Origin: SVKR01 sp963649145
GTDB taxonomy: Bacteria; Bacillota; Clostridia; Oscillospirales; Oscillospiraceae
NCBI GenBank assembly: GCA_963649145.1
Contig: CAVJGI010000004.1
Coordinates: 1 to 47,809 of the forward strand
Reading direction: 5' to 3'
DNA: 47,809 nucleotides
Part shown: one piece after another, positions 33,616 to 41,704 of the stretch
Numbering within the stretch: the stretch's first letter is position 1
Layout: each line of letters opens with the position of its first letter
Program-made: the position numbers and the translations under genes
The notes under the pieces: generated by a model
What the model was told of the DNA's origin: nothing
Databases searched by the model: none
The model's input: only the letters and a program-made list of their open reading frames with translations

Positions 33616-35712
33616 TCAACCCTCCGATCGAAGCAGCTCCGCGTAAGTCGGGAACGGCCAGCAGTCGCGGGCGGTGACGGTCTCGGCTTCGTCGCAGACG
33701 GCGCGCAACTCGGTCATCTCCGGCAGCACGCAGTCGCGGATGGCGGCAGCCTCCTCCGCCGCGTCCTCGGCGCTGTGGAGCCCGATGAGCGTCCGCTCCA
33801 GCTTCTCCGTGCGCTCGGAAACGGCGTCCGTCAGCGCGCTCATGCGCTCGACGAGGCGCTTTTCATAGCCGCAGCCGAGCTCCGGAACGAGCGCCTTCTT
33901 CTTCGCCGCAGCCTCCGCGGTGCGGGCGGTGAAGGTCTCCATCGCGGGCAGGATCTGGCGGCGGGCCATGTCGGTCATGGTGTTCGCCTCGATGACGACG
34001 GTCTTGCAGTAATTTTCCAGCGTGATCTCATAGCGGGAGCGCAGCTCCGCGAGGGAGTAGACGCCGAGCCCGGTGAGCATATCGACGTTTTTCTTGTCCA
34101 GCAGCGTCGCCACGGCGTCCGGCGTGGTGCGCAGGTTGAGCAGCCCGCGCTCCTCCGTCGCCTCGCGGATCCAAGTCTCGTCGTAGCCGTTACCGTTGAA
34201 GATGATGCGCTTATGCGCCTTGATGATGCCGCGGATGAGCTCGTGGAGCGCGGTCTGGAAGTCCGCCGCGCCTTCGAGCGTGTCAGCGAATTTCCGCAGC
34301 GTGTCCGCCACGGCGGAGTTGAGCATAATATTCGCGCAGGCGATGGAGTTCGAGGAGCCGAGCATACGGAACTCGAACTTGTTGCCCGTGAAGGCGAAGG
34401 GGCTCGTGCGGTTGCGGTCCGTCGTGTCGCGCGTGAAGCGCGGGAGCGTGTGGACGCCGAGCTTCATGACGGTCCTCTCCGCGGCGGAGTAAGGCGCGTC
34501 GCGCTCGATGGCCTCCAGCACGGCGGTCAGTTCGTCGCCGAGGAAGATGCTGACGACGGCGGGAGGCGCCTCGTTCGCGCCGAGACGGTGGTCGTTGCCC
34601 GCGGTCGCGACGGAGAGACGGAGCAGGTCCTGATAATCGTCCACGGCGGCGATGACGGCGCAGAGGAACAGCAGGAACTGGGCGTTTTCATGCGGCGTGT
34701 CGCCGGGGGTCAGGAGGTTCACGCCCGTGTCCGTCGCCATGGACCAGTTGTTGTGCTTGCCGGAGCCGTTGACGCCGGCGAAGGGCTTTTCGTGCAGCAG
34801 GCAGACGAGCCCGTGCTTCGCCGCAACGCGCTGCATGATCTCCATCGTGAGCTGGTTGTGGTCGGTGGCGATGTTCGTCGTGGTATAGATGGGCGCGAGC
34901 TCATGCTGCGCCGGGGCGACCTCGTTGTGCTCGGTCTTTGCGAGGATGCCGAGCTTCCAGAGCTCCTCGTTCAGGTCGTCCATAAACGCCTGCACGCGCG
35001 GCTTGATGACGCCGAAATAGTGGTCGTCGAGCTCCTGTCCCTTCGGCGGCTTTGCGCCGAAGAGCGTGCGCCCCGTGGTCATAAGGTCGAGCCGCTTTTC
35101 ATATAGCGCGCGGTCGACAAGGAAATACTCCTGCTCCGGACCGACGGAAGTGGTCACGCGGGCGACGTCGCCGTTGCCGAAGAGCTTCAGCACGCGCAGC
35201 GCCTGACGGTTCAGCGCCTCCATGGAGCGCAGCAGCGGGGTCTTCTTGTCCAGCGCCTCGCCGCTGTAGGAGCAGAACGCCGTCGGGATGCAGAGGGTCT
35301 TGCCCTTGATGAAGGCGAAGCTCGTCGGGTCCCACGCCGTGTAGCCGCGCGCTTCAAACGTTGCGCGCAGACCGCCGGAGGGGAAGCTGGAGGCGTCCGG
35401 CTCGCCCTTGATAAGCTCCTTGCCGGAAAACTCCATGATGACCCCGCCGTCCGGCGCGGGGGTGATAAAGCTGTCGTGCTTCTCCGCGGTGATGCCGGTC
35501 AGCGGCTGGAACCAGTGGGTGAAGTGGGTCGCGCCATGCTCCACCGCCCAGTCGCGCATCGCGCCCGCCACGGCGTTCGCGACGGTGAGGTCCAGATCCT
35601 TGCCCTGTCGGATGGTCTGCTTGAGGGAACGGTAAATATTCCCCGGCAGCCTCGCTTTCATCACGCGCTCGTCAAAAACCAGACTTCCAAACATTTCAGG
35701 TACGGCAGACAT
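33616..35712 (-). CDS. glnN: Glutamine synthetase type III
   Basis: A 698-residue GSIII, the usual length for the family. Family motifs include N-E-V-A-P-A-Q-H-E-L-A-P-I-Y, F-A-G-V-N-G-S-G-K-H-N-N-W-S-M and F-E-F-R-M-L-G-S-S. The ATG at 35712 (M-S-A-V-P-E-M-F-G-S) is preceded by GAAAGGGTG. It makes glutamine from glutamate, ammonium and ATP. It leads the operon with the Amt-PII gene. Its promoter and attenuator-like leader suggest control by the ANTAR protein encoded 1.5 kb away. Having both this enzyme and a type I-like synthetase back to back is notable. Confidence 0.97.
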   Translation of the reverse strand: MSAVPEMFGSLVFDERVMKARLPGNIYRSLKQTIRQGKDLDLTVANAVAGAMRDWAVEHGATHFTHWFQPLTGITAEKHDSFITPAPDGGVIMEFSGKELIKGEPDASSFPSGGLRATFEARGYTAWDPTSFAFIKGKTLCIPTAFCSYSGEALDKKTPLLRSMEALNRQALRVLKLFGNGDVARVTTSVGPEQEYFLVDRALYEKRLDLMTTGRTLFGAKPPKGQELDDHYFGVIKPRVQAFMDDLNEELWKLGILAKTEHNEVAPAQHELAPIYTTTNIATDHNQLTMEIMQRVAAKHGLVCLLHEKPFAGVNGSGKHNNWSMATDTGVNLLTPGDTPHENAQFLLFLCAVIAAVDDYQDLLRLSVATAGNDHRLGANEAPPAVVSIFLGDELTAVLEAIERDAPYSAAERTVMKLGVHTLPRFTRDTTDRNRTSPFAFTGNKFEFRMLGSSNSIACANIMLNSAVADTLRKFADTLEGAADFQTALHELIRGIIKAHKRIIFNGNGYDETWIREATEERGLLNLRTTPDAVATLLDKKNVDMLTGLGVYSLAELRSRYEITLENYCKTVVIEANTMTDMARRQILPAMETFTARTAEAAAKKKALVPELGCGYEKRLVERMSALTDAVSERTEKLERTLIGLHSAEDAAEEAAAIRDCVLPEMTELRAVCDEAETVTARDCWPFPTYAELLRSEG

Positions 35713-35747
35713 AGAACAAAACACCCTTTCAAAAAAATTTTTAAAAC

Positions 35748-35809
35748 AAAAAAGAGACCCCGGTGCGGAGGGGCGAAAAGCCCTACCGAGACGCCGTTGT
35801 CTCAATATG
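35748..35809 (-). promoter_or_regulatory. glnN leader: ANTAR-type antitermination element
   Basis: The predicted transcript begins near 35809. The first hairpin (35803-35788) is GAGAC-AACGGC-GUCUC: a 5-bp stem with a 6-nt loop having A at position 1 and G at position 4, the loop rule of ANTAR-binding RNAs. Further on, GGUCUC followed by six U residues (35758-35748) can pair its GUCUC with the same 5' GAGAC to form a terminator with inner CGGU/ACCG and AGGGC/GCCCU stems. The two folds exclude each other, so stabilising the first hairpin would permit read-through into glnN. The second hexaloop hairpin known from characterised ANTAR targets is not evident. Confidence 0.6.
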
Positions 35810-35815
35810 CGAGCC

Positions 35816-35844
35816 AATATACACCCCCTTTCCGCGCTTGTCAA
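35816..35844 (-). promoter_or_regulatory. Promoter of glnN-amt
   Basis: On the minus strand a perfect TTGACA (35844-35839) and TATATT (35821-35816) are 17 bp apart. It is divergent from the glnA-like promoter, with the two -35 boxes 34 bp apart. Confidence 0.88.
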
Positions 35845-35877
35845 GCCCCTTTTTGCAAATTTTGTGCAGATTTTCGA

Positions 35878-35907
35878 TTGACAGCGGCGGTGGGAAAAAG
35901 GTATCAT
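35878..35907 (+). promoter_or_regulatory. Promoter of the glnA-like / ANTAR operon
   Basis: Perfect TTGACA (35878-35883) and TATCAT (35902-35907) are 18 bp apart. The ~33-nt leader has no attenuator-like hairpin, unlike the glnN and pyrG leaders. Confidence 0.75.
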
Positions 35908-35946
35908 TTGGGACATGAAAATTTGTATCCGGGAGGGTGCGCGGGA

Positions 35947-37155
35947 ATGAAATACACGAAGGATGAGGTCCTGCAATATGTCGCGGAGGAGGATGTAAAA
36001 TTCATCCGCCTCGCTTTCTGCGACGTGTTCGGGCGGCAGAAAAACGTCGCGATATTGCCGACGGAGCTGCCCCGCGCGTTCCGCCACGGTATTGCGATCG
36101 ACGCCTCCGCCATCGCCGGCTTCGGCGGCGCGGTGCGCTCGGACCTGCTGCTCCACCCCGACCCGGCGACGCTGACAGGTCTGCCGTGGCGCTCGGAAAA
36201 CGGCAGCGTCGTGCGCATGTTCTGCACGGTCGCCCACCCGGACGGCAGGGTGCTGGAGAGCGACTCCCGCGCCGTTTTGCAGCGCGCCGTGGAGGACGCC
36301 GCCGCCGCGGGGCTCCGCTTTGCCTTCGGCGCGGAGATGGAGTTTTATCTCTTCCGCACGGACGAGCACGGCGACGCGACGCGCGAGCCGATCGACCGCG
36401 CGGGCTATATGGACATCGCCCCCGGCGACCGGGGCGAGAACATCCGGCGCGAGATCTGCCTGACGCTCAGTCAGATGGGCTTCCAGCCGGAGTCGAGCCA
36501 CCACGAGGAGGGCCCCGGCCAGAACGAGATCGACTTCCGCTACGCCGAGCCCCTCGCCGCGGCGGACGACGCGATCACCTTCCGCTCCGTCGTGCGCACC
36601 ATCGCCGCGCGCAGCGGGCTCGCGGCGGACTTTTCGCCGAAGCCCCTCCCCGGCGAGCCCGGCAGCGGCATGCACGTCAACCTCTCCGTCCGCAGCGACG
36701 ACGGTGCGGACGTGACGGACCGCGTCATCGCCGGCATTTTAGCGCACATCCGGGAGATGACGGTGTTTTTCAACACCGCCGAGGAGTCCTATGCCCGGCT
36801 CGGCAGCCGCAAGGCGCCGCGCTATGTCTCGTGGTCGAGCGAGAACCGCTCCCAGCTCATCCGCATCCCCGCAGCCCCGGCGGACGCGCCGCGCGCGGAG
36901 CTGCGCTCGCCGGACCCGCTCTGCAATCCCTATCTCGCCTTCGCGCTGCTCATCCGCGCGGGGATGGACGGCGTGGAGCGCGCGCTCACGCTGCCGCCCG
37001 CGGCGGATCTGAACCTCTTCTCCGCCCCGCCGGAGGTGACGGCGCAGTTCGAGACCCTGCCCGCCTCGCTCGCCGAGGCGAAGGCCCTCGCCGCGGCAAG
37101 CGAATTTGTCCGCGCCGCGCTGCCTGCCGAGATCGTAGACGCTTATTGCCTGTAA
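35947..37155 (+). CDS. glnA: Short type I-like glutamine synthetase
   Basis: A 402-residue protein of the glutamine synthetase I fold, shorter than the usual 440-470. The N-terminal beta-grasp domain has I-D-A-S-A-I-A-G-F. Catalytic and metal motifs are visible: F-G-A-E-M-E-F-Y-L-F, G-P-G-Q-N-E-I-D-F, G-S-G-M-H-V-N-L, and N-R-S-Q-L-I-R-I-P followed by E-L-R-S-P-D-P. The loop between S-Y-A-R-L and W-S-S-E-N is shortened, and no adenylylation-site region is seen at the C-terminus. It may make glutamine, or, as glutamine synthetase-like proteins sometimes do, act on another amine or sense nitrogen. It begins at an ATG after GGGAGGG and is followed 36 nt later by the ANTAR gene. I keep the name glnA for the fold, with the reservation on activity. 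Confidence 0.85.
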   Translation: MKYTKDEVLQYVAEEDVKFIRLAFCDVFGRQKNVAILPTELPRAFRHGIAIDASAIAGFGGAVRSDLLLHPDPATLTGLPWRSENGSVVRMFCTVAHPDGRVLESDSRAVLQRAVEDAAAAGLRFAFGAEMEFYLFRTDEHGDATREPIDRAGYMDIAPGDRGENIRREICLTLSQMGFQPESSHHEEGPGQNEIDFRYAEPLAAADDAITFRSVVRTIAARSGLAADFSPKPLPGEPGSGMHVNLSVRSDDGADVTDRVIAGILAHIREMTVFFNTAEESYARLGSRKAPRYVSWSSENRSQLIRIPAAPADAPRAELRSPDPLCNPYLAFALLIRAGMDGVERALTLPPAADLNLFSAPPEVTAQFETLPASLAEAKALAAASEFVRAALPAEIVDAYCL

Positions 37156-37190
37156 CGCACCGCGACTAAAGCATGGGAGGAGGGGGCAGA

Positions 37191-37775
37191 ATGGTGTTCC
37201 GGGAGCGCACTTACAGCGTGCTGCTGGTTTCCGCCGCGGAAAAATTCAATCAGACGACGCTGGCGCTGCTGCCTCCGACGGACTATCACCCCGTGACGGT
37301 GGCGGGGTCAGCGGGCGAAGCGCGCCGCGCGATGAACGGGGTGCAGTTTGACCTCGTGCTCGTCAACGCGCCGCTGCCGGACGAGTTCGGCTCCCATTTC
37401 GCCGAGGACGTCTGCGCCCGCGGCGGGGCGGGCGTGCTGCTTTTCGTGCGCGCGGAGCTCTATGACGACGTGTGCGCGCGGGTGACGGACTCCGGCGTGA
37501 TGGTGCTCTCCAAGCCGACGAGCACCCAGACGGTCACGCAGACGCTGCGCATGCTCTGCGCCGCGCGCGAGCGGCTGCGCCGCATGGAGGAAAAGCAGGC
37601 GACCGTGGACGAAAAAATCCGCGAGATCCGCCTTGTGAACCGCGCGAAGTGGCTGCTCATCGAATGCCTCGGCATGACGGAAGCCGACGCCCACCGCTAT
37701 ATCGAAAAGCAGTCCATGGACCTGCGCCAGACCCGGCGCGAGGCGGCGGAGAATATCATAAAAACTTATTCCTGA
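37191..37775 (+). CDS. ANTAR-domain RNA-binding antiterminator with degenerate receiver
   Basis: A 194-residue regulator. Residues 5-125 form a response-regulator receiver fold, but the phospho-acceptor aspartate is replaced: the strand reads D-L-V-L-V-N-A-P with Asn59 where Asp is expected, while the conserved Lys108 (L-S-K-P-T) remains. A coiled-coil linker (about 125-145) leads to a C-terminal ANTAR domain (about 146-191; A-K-W-L-L-I-E-C-L-G-M-T-E-A-D-A-H-R-Y-I). ANTAR proteins bind hexaloop RNA hairpins and prevent termination. Homologues beside glnA in clostridia (for example the glnA-glnR/nitR pair of C. saccharobutylicum) are linked to nitrogen control. Matching hairpins are found in the glnN and pyrG leaders on either side. 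The start at 37191 follows GGGAGGAGGGGG. Signal input is probably not phosphorylation. Confidence 0.88.
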   Translation: MVFRERTYSVLLVSAAEKFNQTTLALLPPTDYHPVTVAGSAGEARRAMNGVQFDLVLVNAPLPDEFGSHFAEDVCARGGAGVLLFVRAELYDDVCARVTDSGVMVLSKPTSTQTVTQTLRMLCAARERLRRMEEKQATVDEKIREIRLVNRAKWLLIECLGMTEADAHRYIEKQSMDLRQTRREAAENIIKTYS

Positions 37776-37789
37776 TCGCGAAAAAACTG

Positions 37790-37818
37790 TTGACAAGCGC
37801 ACCCTTCCGGAGTAAGAT
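37790..37818 (+). promoter_or_regulatory. Promoter of pyrG-murT-gatD
   Basis: Perfect TTGACA (37790-37795) and TAAGAT (37813-37818) are separated by 17 bp, beginning 15 bp after the ANTAR stop codon. Confidence 0.85.
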
Positions 37819-37824
37819 AGCCAA

Positions 37825-37884
37825 GTTGAACAAAGGCGTTCATCCGGGAGCTGCAAGCCCCCTTGGATGAGCGTCTCTTTTTTT
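37825..37884 (+). promoter_or_regulatory. pyrG leader: ANTAR-type hairpin overlapping a terminator
   Basis: The first hairpin is UGAAC-AAAGGC-GUUCA (37827-37842): a 5-bp stem and hexaloop with A1 and G4, like the glnN leader. An intrinsic terminator pairs 37835-37845 with 37865-37875 (11 pairs, two G-U) and runs into seven U residues at 37878-37884. Its 5' arm reuses the last half of the hexaloop and the 3' arm of the first hairpin, so only one can form. This differs from the B. subtilis pyrG leader, where reiterative G addition at a GGGC start controls the terminator; no such start is seen here. Confidence 0.6.
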
Positions 37885-37902
37885 GTTGGAGGATGGATGA
37901 AA

Positions 37903-39519
37903 ATGACGAAGTATATTTTTGTGACCGGCGGCGTTGTGTCCGGTCTGGGCAAGGGCATCACGGCGGCGTCCCTCGGACGGCTGCTCAAAATGCGCGGTCT
38001 GCGCGTCGCGGCGCAGAAGCTCGACCCTTACATCAATGTCGACCCCGGCACCATGAGCCCCTATCAGCACGGCGAGGTCTACGTCACGGAGGACGGCGCG
38101 GAGACCGACCTCGACCTCGGCCACTACGAGCGCTTCATCGACGAGGATCTGAACAAATACTCCAACCTCACCACGGGCAAGGTTTACTGGAACGTGCTGA
38201 ACAAGGAGCGGCGCGGCGAGTATCTCGGCTCCACGGTGCAGGTCATCCCCCACATCACGAACGAGATCAAGGAGTTCGTCTACCGCGTCGGCCGCCAGAC
38301 GGACGCGGATGTCGTCATCACGGAGATCGGCGGCACCATCGGCGACATCGAGAGCCAGCCCTTCATCGAGGCGGTGCGCCAGATCTCGCTGGAGGTCGGG
38401 CGGGAAAACAGCCTTTTCATCCACGTTACGCTTGTGCCCTATCTGCGCGGCAGCAACGAACATAAGAGCAAGCCGACCCAGCACTCCGTCAAGGAGCTTC
38501 AGGGCCTCGGCGTCACGCCGGACATCATCATCCTGCGCAGCGACGAGCCGATCACGGACGCCGGCATTTTCCAGAAGATCGCGCTGTTCTGCAACGTGAA
38601 GCCCGACTGCGTGATCGAAAACCGCACCATCGACTGCCTTTACGCCGCGCCGCTGATGCTGGAGGAATCGAACTTCTCCGGCGTCGTCTGCCGCGAGCTG
38701 GGGCTGGATGTCCCCGCGCCGGATATGGCGGAGTGGACCGCAATGGTCGAGCGCATCCGCAATCCGGAGGGCGAGGTCTGCATCGCCATCGTCGGCAAAT
38801 ATACCCAGCTCCATGACGCCTATCTCTCCGTCGCCGAAGCCCTGCGCCACGCGGGGTCCGCGGACGGCGCGAGCGTCGACATCCGCTGGATCGACTCCGA
38901 GACCGTCACGGCGGAAAACGCCGCGTCGGTGTTCGCCGGGGTGGACGGCATTTTGGTCCCCGGCGGCTTCGGCAGCCGCGGCATCGAGGGCATGGTCGCC
39001 GCCGCGCATTACGCGCGGACAAGCGGCGTGCCCTACTTCGGCATCTGCCTCGGCATGCAGGTCGCGGTCATCGAGTTTGCGCGCCACGCCGCCGGGATCG
39101 CGGATGCCAATTCCGGCGAATTTGACGAGCTCTGCGCCCACAAGGTCATCGACTTTATGCCCGGCCAGAGCGACGAGATCGACAAGGGCGGCACGCTCCG
39201 CCTCGGCGCTTACCCCTGCGACATCGCGCCGGGGACGACGATGGAGCGCTGCTACGGCGCGCAGCACATCTCCGAGCGCCACCGCCACCGCTATGAATTC
39301 AATAATGACTACCGCGCGGCGCTGACCGCAGCGGGACTGACGCTGAGCGGTCTCAGCCCGGACGGGCGTCTTGTCGAGACCGTGGAGCTCACGGACCGCC
39401 CGTTTTATGTCGGCGTGCAGTACCATCCGGAGTTCAAATCCCGCCCGAACCGCCCGCACCCGCTCTTCAAGGGCTTCGTCGCCGCGGCGATGGCGCGGCG
39501 CGCGGGGGCCGGAAAATGA
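37903..39519 (+). CDS. pyrG: CTP synthase
   Basis: A 538-residue enzyme aminating UTP to CTP with glutamine. The synthetase domain begins T-K-Y-I-F-V-T-G-G-V-V-S-G-L-G-K-G. The C-terminal class I amidotransferase domain has G-I-C-L-G-M-Q with the nucleophilic cysteine and Y-H-P-E-F with the His-Glu pair. ATG 37903 is taken as the start, 10 nt after GGAGG; ATG 37897 is an alternative adding two residues. It overlaps murT by 4 nt, an uncommon pairing that puts nucleotide and cell-wall glutamine use on one transcript. Confidence 0.97.
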   Translation: MTKYIFVTGGVVSGLGKGITAASLGRLLKMRGLRVAAQKLDPYINVDPGTMSPYQHGEVYVTEDGAETDLDLGHYERFIDEDLNKYSNLTTGKVYWNVLNKERRGEYLGSTVQVIPHITNEIKEFVYRVGRQTDADVVITEIGGTIGDIESQPFIEAVRQISLEVGRENSLFIHVTLVPYLRGSNEHKSKPTQHSVKELQGLGVTPDIIILRSDEPITDAGIFQKIALFCNVKPDCVIENRTIDCLYAAPLMLEESNFSGVVCRELGLDVPAPDMAEWTAMVERIRNPEGEVCIAIVGKYTQLHDAYLSVAEALRHAGSADGASVDIRWIDSETVTAENAASVFAGVDGILVPGGFGSRGIEGMVAAAHYARTSGVPYFGICLGMQVAVIEFARHAAGIADANSGEFDELCAHKVIDFMPGQSDEIDKGGTLRLGAYPCDIAPGTTMERCYGAQHISERHRHRYEFNNDYRAALTAAGLTLSGLSPDGRLVETVELTDRPFYVGVQYHPEFKSRPNRPHPLFKGFVAAAMARRAGAGK

Positions 39520-40895
39520 GCGCGGGACTGACGCCGCGCGAAAAGCTGGCACTCTGGCTGGCGAAGGCGGCGCGGCGCGCGCTGCGGCTGCTGGGCCGCG
39601 GCGGGACGAATTTTCCCGGTGAGCTCGCCGTGAAGATCGCGCCGGAGCTGCTCGGAAAGCTCGCCCGCGGCGTAGACATTGCCGCCGTCAGCGGCACGAA
39701 CGGAAAAACGACCTGCTGCCGCGTGCTGGCGCAGGCGTATGCCGACGCGGGGACACCCTGCCTCGCGAACCGCTCCGGGGCGAATCTGCTCGCCGGGATC
39801 ACGGCGGAGTTCGCTGCGGCGGCGCATCTCTCCGGAAAGCCGAAATACCGCAAGGCGGTCATCGAGTGCGACGAGGCAGCGGCGAAGACCGTTTTCCGCC
39901 TTTTGCAGCCGCGCGTCATTCTCTACACCAACGTTTTCCGCGACCAGCTCGACCGCTACGGCGAGGTGACGCACACGCTGGAGAACCTGCGCTTTGCGGC
40001 GTCGCAGGCGCCGGACGCCGTGCTCTGTCTGAACGCGGACGATTCCCTGCTCGCCTCGCTCGCGGACGCGCTGCCGAACGAGACGCGCTTTTACGGCGTG
40101 GACGCGGCGCTGCCCGGCGCGGAGACGGCGGACGAGCTCTCCGACGCGCGCTTCTGCATCCGCTGCCGCACCCCGTATGAATATGACCGCCGGACCTACG
40201 CCCACCTCGGCGCTTACCGCTGCCCGCACTGCGGCTACCGCCGCCCGGAGCCGGACGTCGCGGTTACGGCGGCGTCGCCGGACGCGGAGGGCAGCGATCT
40301 GACGCTGCACATCGGGGACGCGGAAATTTCCGCGCGCTTCCCGCTCCCCGCGGCTTACAATATCTATAATGCCGCAGCCTCCGCCGCGGCGCTCAGCGCG
40401 CTGGGCTTTGCGCCCGCGGCGGTCAAAGCGGCGCTGGAGGGTGCGTCCTGCGGCTTCGGGCGTCTGGAGCGCTTCGCCCTCGGCGGCGGGGTGCAGATGA
40501 TCCTCGTGAAAAACCCCGCGGGCTTCAATCAGGTCCTGCGCTATCTCGGCACGCGCGCGGAGCCCTTCCGTCTCTGCCTTGCGCTGAGTGACCGCGCTGC
40601 GGACGGGACGGACATCTCTTGGATCTGGGACGTGGACTTTGAGTCCCTCGCGGGGTCCCAAGACCGCATTGCGGAGCTCATCCTCTCCGGCACGCGCGCG
40701 GAGGAGCTGTTGCTGCGGCTGAAATACGCGGGGGTGGACGTCTCCGGTGCCAAGATCGAGCGCGGCGGCGCGGCGCTGACGGCGCTCCTCGCCGCCGGGG
40801 ACACGCCTGCGGTGGTCGTTCCGACCTACACGGCGATGATGGCGCTGCGCCCCCATCTTGCGAAAGCGGCGGGCAAGGGCGAATTCTGGGAGTGA
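39516..40895 (+). CDS. murT: Lipid II isoglutaminyl synthase, Mur ligase subunit
   Basis: A 459-residue Mur-ligase homologue. The ATP loop A-V-S-G-T-N-G-K-T-T is present. The MurT-specific zinc ribbon is visible as Cys214/Cys217 (C-I-R-C) and Cys236/Cys239 (C-P-H-C). The C-terminal DUF1727 region contains K-N-P-A-G-F-N-Q. With GatD it amidates D-glutamate of lipid II to D-isoglutamine in Gram-positive bacteria. The start overlaps the pyrG stop; gatD follows 7 nt later. Confidence 0.96.
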   Translation: MSAGLTPREKLALWLAKAARRALRLLGRGGTNFPGELAVKIAPELLGKLARGVDIAAVSGTNGKTTCCRVLAQAYADAGTPCLANRSGANLLAGITAEFAAAAHLSGKPKYRKAVIECDEAAAKTVFRLLQPRVILYTNVFRDQLDRYGEVTHTLENLRFAASQAPDAVLCLNADDSLLASLADALPNETRFYGVDAALPGAETADELSDARFCIRCRTPYEYDRRTYAHLGAYRCPHCGYRRPEPDVAVTAASPDAEGSDLTLHIGDAEISARFPLPAAYNIYNAAASAAALSALGFAPAAVKAALEGASCGFGRLERFALGGGVQMILVKNPAGFNQVLRYLGTRAEPFRLCLALSDRAADGTDISWIWDVDFESLAGSQDRIAELILSGTRAEELLLRLKYAGVDVSGAKIERGGAALTALLAAGDTPAVVVPTYTAMMALRPHLAKAAGKGEFWE

Positions 40896-40902
40896 GGCTG
40901 CG

Positions 40903-41673
40903 ATGGAACTGAAGATCTGTCATTTATACCCCGAAGCGCTGAACCTTTACGGCGACCGGGGCAACATTCTCTGCCTTCAGCGGCGCTGCGCGTGGCGCGG
41001 CATTGACTGCACGGTCACGCCGCTGCCCGCGGGCGAAACGGCGCGCTTTGCGGATTTCGACCTCTTTTTCCTCGGCGGCGGGCAGGATTTCGAGCAGGAG
41101 GTGCTCCTGCGCGACCTCGCCGGGGGCAAGGCGCGCGAGCTGCGCGAGGCGGCGGCGGACGGCAAGGCGATCCTCGCCGTCTGCGGCGGCTACCAGATGC
41201 TGGGGAGCTATTACCGCACCTGGGACGGTCACCAGCTCGACTATACCGGCGCGGTGGACCTCTATACCGTCGGCGCAAAGGAGCGCATCATCGGCAATTT
41301 TGTCTTCCGCTGCCCGCCGGAGAGCGGCGGCGGGACCGTCGTCGGCTTTGAAAACCACAGCGGCCGCACCTATCTGGGCGAGGGCGTCGCCCCGCTCGGC
41401 ACCGTGGTGCATGGCGGCGGCAACAACGGCTGCGACGGCACCGAGGGCGTCCGCTGGCGCAATGTGTTCGGCACCTACAGCCACGGTCCCGTCCTGCCGA
41501 AAAACCCGGACCTCTGCGATGCGCTGCTGCTCGCCGCGCTGCGCCGGCGCTACGGTGAGGGCGTCTCGCTCGATCCCCTGCCGGACGCAGAGGAGCGCCG
41601 CGCCCACGACGCTGCGGAGGCGGAAATAGAGAATTTCGCCAAAAATTCCCGCCGTAAGAGCGCGAAAATTTGA
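40903..41673 (+). CDS. gatD: Lipid II isoglutaminyl synthase, glutamine amidotransferase subunit
   Basis: A 256-residue class I amidotransferase of the CobB/GatD type. It opens L-K-I-C-H-L-Y-P-E-A-L-N-L-Y-G-D-R-G-N, the GatD signature. Cys94 in A-V-C-G-G-Y-Q is the nucleophile and the His lies in Y-S-H-G-P. It supplies ammonia to MurT. The start at 40903 avoids overlap with murT. The C-terminus is a short charged tail that reaches the promoter of the next operon. Confidence 0.96.
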   Translation: MELKICHLYPEALNLYGDRGNILCLQRRCAWRGIDCTVTPLPAGETARFADFDLFFLGGGQDFEQEVLLRDLAGGKARELREAAADGKAILAVCGGYQMLGSYYRTWDGHQLDYTGAVDLYTVGAKERIIGNFVFRCPPESGGGTVVGFENHSGRTYLGEGVAPLGTVVHGGGNNGCDGTEGVRWRNVFGTYSHGPVLPKNPDLCDALLLAALRRRYGEGVSLDPLPDAEERRAHDAAEAEIENFAKNSRRKSAKI

Positions 41674-41674
41674 C

Positions 41675-41703
41675 TTGACAAAGCGCGAAAAGCGTGGTTT
41701 AAT
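41675..41703 (+). promoter_or_regulatory. Promoter of the T-box / trpXYP operon
   Basis: Perfect TTGACA (41675-41680) and TTTAAT (41698-41703) lie 17 bp apart, starting 2 bp after the gatD stop codon. Confidence 0.85.
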
Positions 41704-41704
41704 G

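Noticed and set aside
35720..35946. glnA-type or glutamine riboswitch upstream of glnN
   Set aside because: The leader is too short and lacks the conserved glnA-RNA core. It consists of one small hairpin and a terminator.
34719..36675. Upstream extension of glnN to a 1019-residue frame starting at 36675
   Set aside because: It would read through the glnN promoter, the leader terminator and the divergent glnA-like gene. GSIII proteins are about 700 residues and begin at the ATG at 35712.
37819..37902. Reiterative-G control of pyrG as in Bacillus subtilis
   Set aside because: The predicted start region reads AGTTGAAC rather than GGGC, and no C-rich target lies in the position needed. The hexaloop hairpin model fits better.
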